DNA of 64,000 bases, taken from positions 475,501-539,500 of the forward strand of contig JAYKKM010000134.1 in assembly GCA_035772405.1 (NCBI GenBank). The letters are read 5' to 3'. Of the stretch, positions 43,511-51,534 are shown in pieces. Both the position numbers and the translations under genes were made by a program. The DNA is from Chrysogorgia sp. JL179-B06 (lineage: Eukaryota; Cnidaria; Anthozoa; Scleralcyonacea; Chrysogorgiidae). Under the pieces are notes generated by a model that saw only the letters and a list, made by a program, of their open reading frames with translations, made no database searches and was not told the DNA's origin. Each line of letters opens with the position of its first letter. Position 1 is the first letter of the stretch.

Positions 43511-44728
43511 TCATTTTATACATTTCGGTTTCCTTTTTTTTAAATCAGTCTTTCGTTTCAAATCCTTATTATTATCCATTATATATCGTTTTTCCATAAG
43601 GTCATTCGTAAATTTTCTAGAACGCCATTGCAAATATTGTTTATTTATATATAGTTTCTCAATATAGAGACCCTCTAACTCACGATATTTATCGCGTTGT
43701 GTACAAATAATATCTTGATCATAATTCGAATAGATTGTCATTCGTTTTTCTTCATGATGTTCATCGCCTTTTTTTTCACGTTTCATATATATTAACGAAC
43801 GTTTATAACATCTTTTCTTCAATGGTGGATCGTTCAATACTTCTCGGTCGTCTTCCTCTTCTTCCTCTTCCTCTTCTTCACACACTGGAAATAATGGCTG
43901 GGGTGAATTAGGTGGTTGTGGTAGTTGTGGTGGCGAAAGAGGAATAGGAGATAATGTTGGGGAAAGAGCATTTGCTAATTCATCCACAATTTGTAATAAT
44001 TGTTTTCCTTGTTGAACAGGGACCATTTCATCACACATTCGTATTAAATTCGCAGGAGAAGGAATAGGGATTTGTCCAAAGAAGTCAATAGGCATATCGT
44101 ATATGTAATTATCTAATTCATCTTCGGGCCGTGGTGGTGAGATCGTTTGCGGTGGAATAGGAGATGCATTATACTTTGCTTGCGGTGTTTGAAGAGGTAT
44201 ATTATACTGTTCTTGCGATAGTAGAGGTGGTAGGTGGTTTACTTGCGGGGGTAGAGACGGTATATTTGCTTGCCACGACGACACGTTATACTTCGCTTGC
44301 TGTAGTAGAGGTGAATTTACTTGCTGGGGTAGAGACGGTATCTTTGCTTGCTGTGGCGACGCGTTATACTTCGCTTGCGGTAGTAGAGGTGAATTTACTT
44401 GCTGGGGTAGAGACGGTATCTTTGCTTGCTGTGGCGACGCGTTATACTTCGCTTGCGGATGTAGAATGTAACTGGGCTGTTCTTGAGCTATCGGTACAGC
44501 GAAATTTAATTGCGACTGTGCAATGTTGTCTTTAGTTGTACAATGTTTGACTTTCTTTTTTCCTTGACGGCATTCACCATCTGAAATATCCAGAGCCTTA
44601 TTACGATATTCTTGTCGCTCTAGACGACGTTGTTTTAACATTTTAGGAATATCTTTTCCCCTACTTTCAACCCGAGCAATTGATTTTCCACTTTCAATAT
44701 TTTTATGAGTCTGCTTCACACGAGCCAT
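43511..44728 (-). CDS. 405-aa proline/glutamine-rich protein with histone H3-like N-terminus
   Basis: Function unknown. Residues 1-15 are MARVKQTHKNIESGK; after Met removal, A1, R2, K4, Q5, T6, G13 and K14 match histone H3 positions. A basic region with KKKVKH follows. Residues about 90-180 hold two to three copies of a 26-residue repeat (QAKYNASPQQAKIPSLPQQ and variants; DNA about 44215-44460). Then come a Pro-rich linker, an acidic Glu run (about residue 285), KKRCYKR and a long basic, helical C-terminus (LKRKTDLKKRKPK). Multiple basic clusters suggest nuclear location. The frame is intact over 1.2 kb. Histone mimicry is an inference from sequence likeness. Confidence 0.7.
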   Translation of the reverse strand: MARVKQTHKNIESGKSIARVESRGKDIPKMLKQRRLERQEYRNKALDISDGECRQGKKKVKHCTTKDNIAQSQLNFAVPIAQEQPSYILHPQAKYNASPQQAKIPSLPQQVNSPLLPQAKYNASPQQAKIPSLPQQVNSPLLQQAKYNVSSWQANIPSLPPQVNHLPPLLSQEQYNIPLQTPQAKYNASPIPPQTISPPRPEDELDNYIYDMPIDFFGQIPIPSPANLIRMCDEMVPVQQGKQLLQIVDELANALSPTLSPIPLSPPQLPQPPNSPQPLFPVCEEEEEEEEEDDREVLNDPPLKKRCYKRSLIYMKREKKGDEHHEEKRMTIYSNYDQDIICTQRDKYRELEGLYIEKLYINKQYLQWRSRKFTNDLMEKRYIMDNNKDLKRKTDLKKRKPKCIK

Positions 44729-44786
44729 AATGATATTGTGACTAAAAAAATTAGGAACAAACGCTTATAAAAAACACGTTAAAAAA

Positions 44787-44981
44787 ATGGGGTATCCTGA
44801 TTGGTTGAACTTAATTCCTAATAAAATATCGGAGTATTCTCATTGGTTGAATGATAAAATCAATATTATAAGACGCGCTCCGACGATTATACATGTAAAT
44901 CTTTTTAATCTTTTTGTTGACTTAATGCAGTACACTTTGCTTAAAAATATTTATCGTAAAACGTTGCAGGGAAAGATATAA
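44787..44981 (+). CDS. 64-aa small protein, unknown
   Basis: Function unknown. It begins MGYPDWLNLIPNKISEYSHW and ends with a basic KNIYRKTLQGKI. TATAAAAA at 44766-44773 is only 14 bp from the ATG, so the promoter is uncertain. It is divergent from the 405-aa gene with a 58-bp gap. Confidence 0.45.
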   Translation: MGYPDWLNLIPNKISEYSHWLNDKINIIRRAPTIIHVNLFNLFVDLMQYTLLKNIYRKTLQGKI

Positions 44982-44984
44982 AAA
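44977..44984 (+). promoter_or_regulatory. TATA box for the 45025 gene
   Basis: TATAAAAA overlaps the end of the preceding frame and lies 41 bp upstream of the ATG. Confidence 0.55.
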
Positions 44985-45024
44985 CACACGTTAGAAGTCA
45001 TATTTGTTTTAAAACACTTTCAAA

Positions 45025-45288
45025 ATGATAGCAGGTACTAAAGAAAATCCACTGTTGGCAATACTGACCGATTTAGCAAAGTATTTTTCACATATTGAAT
45101 ATCACGTGGTTGAATGTCGTAAAGTGGAAATGTTACCCAACAATGCACGTGCGGATAGAATACTATATAAGATACTATTGTTATGGGATGAGAAATATAT
45201 ATATACCTACTCATCGGACGATTTTACACATTTGATCGGACAGTTTGTGCATGTAGCAATCGAGGAACCTCCGCCCTATCAGCCATGA
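45025..45288 (+). CDS. Provirus small-gene family member, 87 aa
   Basis: Function unknown. LAKYFSHIEYHVVECRKVEM (about residues 17-36) corresponds to the Y-x-V-x-x-C segment of the left-arm family, ILYKILLLWDEK to the central strand and HLIGQFVHVAI to the closing segment. Its stop overlaps the next ATG as ATGA (45285-45288), so translation of the second frame may depend on reinitiation, or the two were once a single two-domain gene like 20383. Confidence 0.62.
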   Translation: MIAGTKENPLLAILTDLAKYFSHIEYHVVECRKVEMLPNNARADRILYKILLLWDEKYIYTYSSDDFTHLIGQFVHVAIEEPPPYQP

Positions 45289-45527
45289 ATCAAGCAAAAT
45301 TTATAGATATAATATCTATGAAGGCTCTATCTCGTGAACGAAATCTACAGTTAATTGGTTCAAGACCCATACCCAAACCTGCTGGCGACCCGATACAAAT
45401 GTATGACCTTTTCTTTAACGATGCATATAACAATTATTTTAAAATCGAATTCGATTCATCCGAACACGCTAAGATTGGCAAAAGTATATATCTTACCAAT
45501 CACTATATATTTATCGTAAAAGATTAA
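45285..45527 (+). CDS. Provirus small-gene family member, 80 aa, overlapping start
   Basis: Function unknown. A diverged member: NLQLIGSRPIPKP near the N-terminus, MYDLFFNDAYNNYFKIEF in the middle and KIGKSIYLTNHYIFIV at the end, resembling the LVGKHVVFID segment. It has no TATA box of its own; it overlaps the previous stop by four bases. Confidence 0.55.
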   Translation: MNQAKFIDIISMKALSRERNLQLIGSRPIPKPAGDPIQMYDLFFNDAYNNYFKIEFDSSEHAKIGKSIYLTNHYIFIVKD

Positions 45528-45579
45528 TCCCTTTGTATATATAGACATATCTACCCAAAAACATTAATTATTAGACACG

Positions 45580-45930
45580 ATGGCAACAAGTATAGATATA
45601 AACGAAATTAAACTTGATAACGTGAAGTTATACAGCTCTGAGTTTTTATATGCCGTGTGCACAGACTCGGATTTTTACGTGGTTGACTTTATGCCCGAAA
45701 ATAAAAATTGGTTAAATGACCGGGATAAAACTTGGCTAGATGAACGTCGCGGGATACTATTAAAAGATTTTAATCTTACCTCTGTTCTTAATACCCGAAT
45801 GGGAGTCGAAGCTGGAATTATTATTGCTGTGATTCATCGACAGGAAAATCAAGAAGCTCTCGTGGGGAGGCATATCTTCTTTGTAAACTCGCAGACAATG
45901 TGTTGTAACAATCCAGAAGTATTACGTTAA
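45580..45930 (+). CDS. Provirus small-gene family member, 116 aa
   Basis: Function unknown. SEFLYAVCTDSDFYVVDFMP (about residues 19-38), a charged loop, GIIIAVIHRQ and the closing ALVGRHIFFVN match the family order. The last is close to QLVGKHVVFID in the 20383 protein. A TATATATAG run lies 40-50 bp upstream. It is followed by about 0.8 kb of regulatory-looking DNA before the spliced gene. Confidence 0.6.
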   Translation: MATSIDINEIKLDNVKLYSSEFLYAVCTDSDFYVVDFMPENKNWLNDRDKTWLDERRGILLKDFNLTSVLNTRMGVEAGIIIAVIHRQENQEALVGRHIFFVNSQTMCCNNPEVLR

Positions 45931-46646
45931 TACATGTATATTAAAAAACCATTTATCATATGATTTGACATGTGTGAATTAATGAACTCTCTCCCAAATA
46001 CTTATATTATCGCGCAAAATAGTTTAACGGGTATCTTAAAATATATACTAAATTGTGTGAAAAGTGTAAAATAAAGTATCAAAAAGCATAAAAATATGTT
46101 TAAATAAGTGTAAAAATGCTTAAATATCTAGAAAATAGACGTATTTAAACACATAGTCCTACGGAAATATATATTTCACAGGGACTAATCCCTTCAAAAT
46201 GGCCGCTAATCCCTACAAGTAATTAAGGTTAGAACTCATTAAAAAATCGTAGCTACCCAAGTACACAAACAAAATGGTCGCTAATCCCAACAAGTAAATT
46301 CATTGTCCCCCTACCCATATTATATATCAAACTGTTTTGACATAGGGGGAGGAATCAGAACAAAACGCTTATTATATATGTGCGTCCTTAAGCTTCATTG
46401 TTCCCACCCTATTATTAATCAAACTGTTTTGACATAAAGGGAGAGCATAGAACAAGACGCTTATTATATATACGCATCCCTAATCGTTTAACAACACGTA
46501 TTGTTTCCTACCCATAATAATTCAATTGTTTTGACATGAAGGCTTTAATGAACGAACTCTGATTGGTTAGTTACGGGGGAGGTTTGATTATAGAAACTCT
46601 GATTGGTTAAAGCCGCAAACCATTGTAATAGACCGTAGACGGTTAT
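45931..46646. promoter_or_regulatory. Upstream region of the spliced gene, with repeats and CCAAT boxes
   Basis: CAAACTGTTTTGACATA plus AGAACAA(A/G)ACGCTTATTATATAT forms a direct repeat of about 110 bp (about 46327-46400 and 46418-46475), with a third partial copy near 46512-46540. AAATGG(C/T)CGCTAATCC occurs twice (46197 and 46274). CTCTGATTGGTTA occurs twice (46557 and 46597), giving inverted CCAAT boxes like those in the TIRs. No gene is present. Confidence 0.5.
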
Positions 46647-46656
46647 TATAAAATAA
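46647..46656 (+). promoter_or_regulatory. TATA box for the spliced gene
   Basis: TATAAAATAA lies 77 bp upstream of the ATG and about 40 bp after the second inverted CCAAT box. Confidence 0.6.
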
Positions 46657-46723
46657 ACACGAAGGCACATCTGAAACCAAAACGATTTCAAAGCAAGAAG
46701 CTACGAACGAGAAGAAAAAAACA

Positions 46724-47122
46724 ATGGACAACAAAGACAACAAGCCAAACGCACCCGAAAATAATAAAGACACGCAAGAAAAGAAAGAAGAAAATGTAAG
46801 ATAGCAATAATGTTTTTACTGTCTGTAAAATCGACATGTATTTATTATGTTTTTTATATTTCTCTCTTAGAAAGAAACCAACCCTCCACCCCCCACAGAA
46901 GATACCCTTGAAGAGGAAACAGTACCCGGAGTGCTGCTCGTCTCCGATGGGGAAAGCGAGTGGGCCTTCCGAGTCCCGCCGGAGTCGGAGTACTCATTCG
47001 ACGAGTATGAGCCAGAAGACGAAGACGACGACGATCCTCGCATGTGGGGGTATGTGGATCATCGGGGTGATTCGTTCATGTACTTCGAAAGTACAGACAC
47101 TATGGTTAAAATGAAAACCTAA
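46724..47122 (+). CDS. Spliced acidic 107-aa protein (two exons)
   Basis: Function unknown. Exon 1 (46724-46795) encodes 24 hydrophilic residues and stops at a GTAAGA donor. The intron is 75 bp (46796-46870) with a TTTTTTATATTTCTCTCTTAG acceptor. Exon 2 (46871-47122) continues in phase 0 to TAA. The product is strongly acidic (EEDTLEEE-type start, then SYDEYEPEDEDDDD-type core; about one third Asp/Glu) and ends MYFESTDTMVKMKT. Exon 2 is much richer in G and C than the other provirus genes, which suggests a different origin, for instance host capture. Acidic composition could suit a transactivator or histone-binding protein, but nothing proves it. Confidence 0.6.
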
Positions 47123-47756
47123 ATATTTATATTTTAATTTGTAGGGATAACCTATCGCGGGGTTTTATACCCCCACAGAAAACCCTTCAAAGACATTACC
47201 AACTTATTTGTGTAAATACTTTTTATTGTTTCGTGTGTCTAATATATATATTCATCCAACTTCTCCATCGTGTGTGTGTTTTTACTATAGCTAACTCTTT
47301 CATCATATGCTAACGAACAACCCTTGCGTAAAATAAGCAATTCATTGAACAAGGGATGACCAGATTGTCGCTATGGACCTGAGTCAATCTCATTCGAATC
47401 GCAAATTCGACTACGGGTGATCGCGCACCGATGCAGTTTTAATAAAAAACAGAACATTGGAAGATGTCAGAGTCTTGTGCCGAAGCACAACTTACAAGCG
47501 AGCAAAACACACACAACTGATAAAATATGAAACAACATCTGCTTATATACTAAACAAATCTCTTAAAATTTATTTGGGGTTTTCTCCAAATTTAATAAAA
47601 CACTTTTACACCTCTAATATTTTTATTGGATAATTCATCTAAAATTATTTTGAGGTTTTTTCAAAACTCTATCTCTCTCAAAACTTTTTTGGGAAGCAAC
47701 ACCCGAAATAATTTTTATGAGATATATCCTCTTATAATATTTTGAGATCCTTTTTA
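47123..47756. other. Non-coding stretch before the right TIR
   Basis: AT-rich DNA with several AATAAA and TTTTATT tracts. The last 180 bp resemble the region just inside the left TIR only weakly. No gene is seen. Confidence 0.4.
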
Positions 47757-48847
47757 AAAATACCGTCACTAAGGAATATCAGTCATTCGGCCATAATATG
47801 GCGTCGAGGTAAGAGCTCCATGGCGGAAATTTCTATGATTAATTCAAAATGTTTATTTTTATTTCAATAAACATGACTACTCTTCCAAATAAAAATAAGG
47901 CAGTCCAAAACTGTTTATTTTTATTTTCAAACATCATTACAAGTCTTCAAATAAAAATATGGTGTTTTTTTGGATGGCACGTGCACGTAAGTATACATCA
48001 CATCGGGTGAGGTATGATGGTTATGTATAATATAATTTTTTGTATTTTTTTTCAAAACGAGGTGTGTGTCAGTATATATATCACAGTGTGAATGATGATC
48101 TGATTAAGTGCTGTCTCGGATGCTATATGGGGTTGAAAGCAATGATGGATCAGGAACAGGAAGTTTAGTCGTAGAATTTCGTGTTCCGAATAATTGATAA
48201 TCAGTGGGGAAAGTTTGCACAGAACCCAAACATGTCTAAGGTGAAACAGTGTGGAGAACGAGAGACGCGGAATATATCCAGAACTATGCCTAGTGAATAG
48301 TTCTGGATATATTCCGCGTCTCTCGTTCTCCACACTGTTTCACCTTAGACATGTTTGGTTTCTCGGTGAACTTTTCCACACTGATCATCAGTTGTTCAGA
48401 ACACTAAATTCTACGACTTAAACATCCTGTTCCTGGTTCATCACTGCTTTCAACCCCGTATAGCAAATGACGTCAGTACTTGCTTAACACTATTCACCTT
48501 GAATGACCTTCAAACTCTCTGGTCGTTCAACTCAGGGACGACTAAAAAACTGGTCGTACAACAACACGACCCAAGTGATATATATACTCTTGACCGCGAC
48601 CACTTTTTGACTAATTTTATACAAAAAAACTCTTGTATACGACCGGTGCATATCCCCCCTGATTTGATGGTTGGTCGTTCTTTACAGGGTGACCACACCT
48701 TAAAAATACGACACCCCCCTGGAAATACGGATTGGAACTGTGCTCTGATTGGTCCATTCAAACCATTCTTGATTCTGATTGGCTTAGAGCTCGGTTCCAA
48801 TCCCAAACACATTGATATATATATATATATATATATATATGACTACT
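47757..48847. repeat. Right terminal inverted repeat, enlarged by an inserted palindrome
   Basis: It is the reverse complement of the left TIR in blocks (47770-47850, 47930-48030, 48500-48810), ending in a (TA)n tract and GACTACT. It is about 0.5 kb longer than the left copy, mainly because of the 48120-48470 palindrome and its flanks, and a repeated TTTTATTT(C/G)AAA segment near 47850-47940. Confidence 0.88.
48120..48470. repeat. Long palindrome inside the right TIR
   Basis: The centre is near-perfect: about 58 bp at 48230-48287 (TCTAAGGTGAAACAGTGTGG...) is repeated inverted at 48299-48357 around an 11-base spacer. Similarity continues outward, less exactly, to about 170 bp per arm (GTTGAAAGCAATGATGGATCAGGAACAGG with TCCTGTTCCTGGTTCATCACTGCTTTCAAC). 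It is absent from the left TIR. Confidence 0.8.
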
Positions 48848-48852
48848 GATAT

Positions 48853-49650
48853 GTTGTCTATATTCAAGTAAAATATATGAGCGTCAAACGATAAGTGGCA
48901 AGGATAAAAGCCTCAAACAGTAAGTGTTCGAGGGGTTGTTGCGAATACGTATTTATAGTGCAGATCCATATTATATCCGAAATTTGTAAAAGGAAAATCA
49001 CGAATTCAAATTTCCCGTCGAGTCTCGTCGACCAACCAAGCAATCGACAAAAGTCGACATTACCTAAAGTAATAATAAATAATAATAGCGAATAAATTGA
49101 GTCAGTACAGTAGCTCCTATGGGTCTATCTTACCAGTCACATTGCTACAACAACCATTGGTCTAACTATGATTCGCTTGGCGAGTATCTTTTTATAGGCG
49201 TGCACTCCGTGTTTAAGTGCTTTGTTACATAGCCACGGGAAATCATTAAACGTGCTGTTGTAGCTCGCTCGAGCGGGAATAACTGTTTACTTATTACCCA
49301 CACAGACAAGGCATTTGAATTTAAGTAGTGCCACGTGACCATATCAATTAACCAATGGCAGAATGTCAGTACGAATTATATCCAGCGAAAGTCCAATCAT
49401 ATAGCAACTTGTAAATATCTCAATAAGATCTTACGCACCTCGTATGCAGCATGATGATTGTCTCTCACTCATTGTCTCTGACTTCAAGTTGTCTTGCCCA
49501 ATAATTTCCTGAAATGTATCCTAAAAAACGCACATAATATTAGCCTGCGTTCGCATGCAATTTCTGAGGATATCGTCTCCTTGGATAGGACAGCTGATTG
49601 CGATTGGAAGAATCGCCGTACGTACATCTTATTCGCTTCCAGACGTGAAA
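48853..49650. other. Right flank of the provirus, no supported gene
   Basis: No open frame or element recognised. If the death-domain gene continues 3' (minus strand), its next exon should lie here or beyond the provirus, but I could not identify one. Confidence 0.35.
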
Positions 49651-49658
49651 TCACTCAC

Positions 49659-49961
49659 ATTTATTAAAAATGTTCTCGATGATCTCCACGCAATCCTCCT
49701 TTCCCATTTCGTGCAATATCTCGATCAATTTACCAACTGTATTTTCGATATTCGGTTCAGCCCATTCCAAGACGCTTTTTGTTCCGCTCTTCTTCTGCGA
49801 AACACTCTCTATTTCATCATTCGTCATCCCAAAATGGACGGCTAGCGTCCGATAATCACCACAACGGTCCAGATTTCTGCAAAGTTTCTGTCTCACCAAT
49901 ATAGGAAGTTCATTAATAGCGATGTCCACATTTATGTTGGGATAACTGTAAAACTTATCAG
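49659..49961 (-). CDS. Death-domain exon of a host gene
   Basis: A 303-base exon bounded on the minus strand by a TTTTTTAG acceptor (ending 49962) and a TGTGAGT donor (GT at 49658-49657). Both introns are phase 1, the symmetric type seen for shuffled domains. The product covers a whole death domain: LVRQKLCRNLD, DYRTLAVHFGMTNDEIESV, SVLEWAEP and VGKLIEILHEMGKEDCVEII, with the conserved helix-5 Trp. The LxxILxxMGKEDCVE-type ending resembles adaptor death domains such as those of MyD88-like or NF-kB/Unc5-related proteins; which one cannot be told from one exon. The role would be innate-immune or apoptotic signalling through death-domain assembly. Confidence 0.75.
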
Positions 49962-50192
49962 CTAAAAAATCAAAAGCAAGGATAAGAAATATAGTAATGT
50001 GAACAGTAACAATAACAGAGGAAAACTATATAGTATATAATCCCACCATAGCCGTACGGGAAGGGAAGTGTGACGGGTGATGGAAATCATTAGAATAGGT
50101 AGTTGATATATAATATTGTAAGTTATATTAATCAGTACTACCACTAATAAAAAGACGTTTTAAATGCAATTAGTTATAAAACTAATTACATT

Positions 50193-50454
<262 letters not shown>

Positions 50455-50457
50455 ATT

Positions 50458-51496
50458 TTTGTGAGTGTTTGTTTCACTCTCCAAGATCTACTAGAAAAGC
50501 ATCGGATGTTTGTCCCGTACCGAAGCCGCACTACGGCACATAATGGGTGACCCGCGTACGATCTAACAGGCGTAAACCCGCCGTCCAGTGTCACAAGGGC
50601 TGGAGTCTTGATTTATTTCAAGATTGCTGGGGAGTGGAGGGCTTCTATCGTTAAAAGTTAATCGTGTGTGTGGAAAATGGAAGTAAGTATAGTAATGAAA
50701 CAATCATTTTAAATACCATTCTATATTAGCACGCTTTTACCGGCTTGTGCACTCTCGTCCACAAACCAATCCGGGGGAAAAGGGTTTACGCCTGTTAGAT
50801 CGTACGCGGGTCACCCATTATGTGCCGTAGTGCGGCTTCGGTACGGGACAAACATCCGATGCTTTTCTAGTAGATATTGGAGAGTGAAACAAACACTCAC
50901 AAAAATATCGATATATATATGCTCGCTCAGTTTACTTTGCTTGAGCACTCTAGTGGACAACATAAATAAATATGTAAAAATTTGTACTTTCACTTCCTGT
51001 TCTTGGAAGTAACATTCCCAGAACGCCACATGTGTCCACGACCCTGAACTTTGAACATCACGCGATATTTTCGACCGAATAACATCCGAATCGAAACCAA
51101 ATAGATTCCAAGTGGGTACGTGATGAATGGTACGACGTAAAACATAAGAATACACCAATCTTTGTAGTTGAGAACACAAGCACAGCTGTCGGGTCGCAGA
51201 TCGTTATGGTCAACGCTAAAGTGAGAGGTTATGCGTACGCTACACCTTCTGAAAGTCTCGAACAACATCTTAAATATGTATTCGTATAATTTTTCTCATG
51301 TATTATTGATGTGTGAATTAAACTTGATCATTTCTGTTTTAGCCTCCACCTTTTAACCCGCCGTCCAGTGTCACAAGGGCTGGAGTCTTGATTTATTTCA
51401 AGATTGCTGGGGAGTGGAGGGCTTCTATCGTTAAAAGTTAATCGTGTGTGTGGAAAATGGAAGTAAGTATAGTAATGAAACAATCATTTTAAATAC

Positions 51497-51505
<9 letters not shown>
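50458..51505. repeat. Local duplication and inverted repeat
   Basis: AACCCGCCGTCCAGTGTCAC to ATACCATTCTATAT (50574-50727) is repeated directly at 51355-51507. A second segment, ATTTTTGTGAGTGTTTGTTTC to GCGTAAACCC (about 50453-50579), is repeated in inverted form at about 50785-50908. This leaves about 0.78 kb between the direct copies. Confidence 0.8.
50990..51268 (-). CDS. Candidate small membrane protein or exon, 92 aa
   Basis: Unrecognised. ATG at 51268 follows an AAG acceptor-like site. The product has Cys-rich N-terminal residues and one strong hydrophobic segment (WCILMFYVVPFITYPLGIYL, about residues 38-57), followed by basic residues (GRKYR, SKNRK). Codon use looks more coding-like than the repeats around it. 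It lies upstream of and in the same orientation as the death-domain exon, but no splice link could be shown. Confidence 0.3.
   Translation of the reverse strand: MLFETFRRCSVRITSHFSVDHNDLRPDSCACVLNYKDWCILMFYVVPFITYPLGIYLVSIRMLFGRKYRVMFKVQGRGHMWRSGNVTSKNRK

Positions 51506-51531
<26 letters not shown>

Positions 51532-51534
<3 letters not shown>

Larger units (their letters stand above)
15476..48847. mobile_element. Polinton/Maverick-type (adintovirus-like) provirus, 33.4 kb including a 13.3-kb insertion
   Basis: Both ends read AGTAGTCATATATAT inward and are flanked by GATAT (15471-15475, 48848-48852). Inverted repeats extend at least 0.55 kb inside. The cargo includes a retroviral-type integrase, penton-like and hexon-like capsid proteins and a basic core-like peptide, the structural set of Polintons. 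Long TIRs, integrase and a 5'-AG start are as known for the group; a 5-bp rather than 6-bp duplication is slightly unusual. I did not find PolB, FtsK/HerA-type ATPase or Ulp1-like protease. Without the 23198-36541 insertion the element is about 20.0 kb, a normal Polinton size. Coding DNA is more AT-rich than the flanks. Most genes sit alone behind their own TATA box. Confidence 0.85.

Noticed and set aside
44164..44535. Plus-strand 123-aa frame
   Set aside because: Shadow of the repeat region of the 405-aa minus-strand gene.
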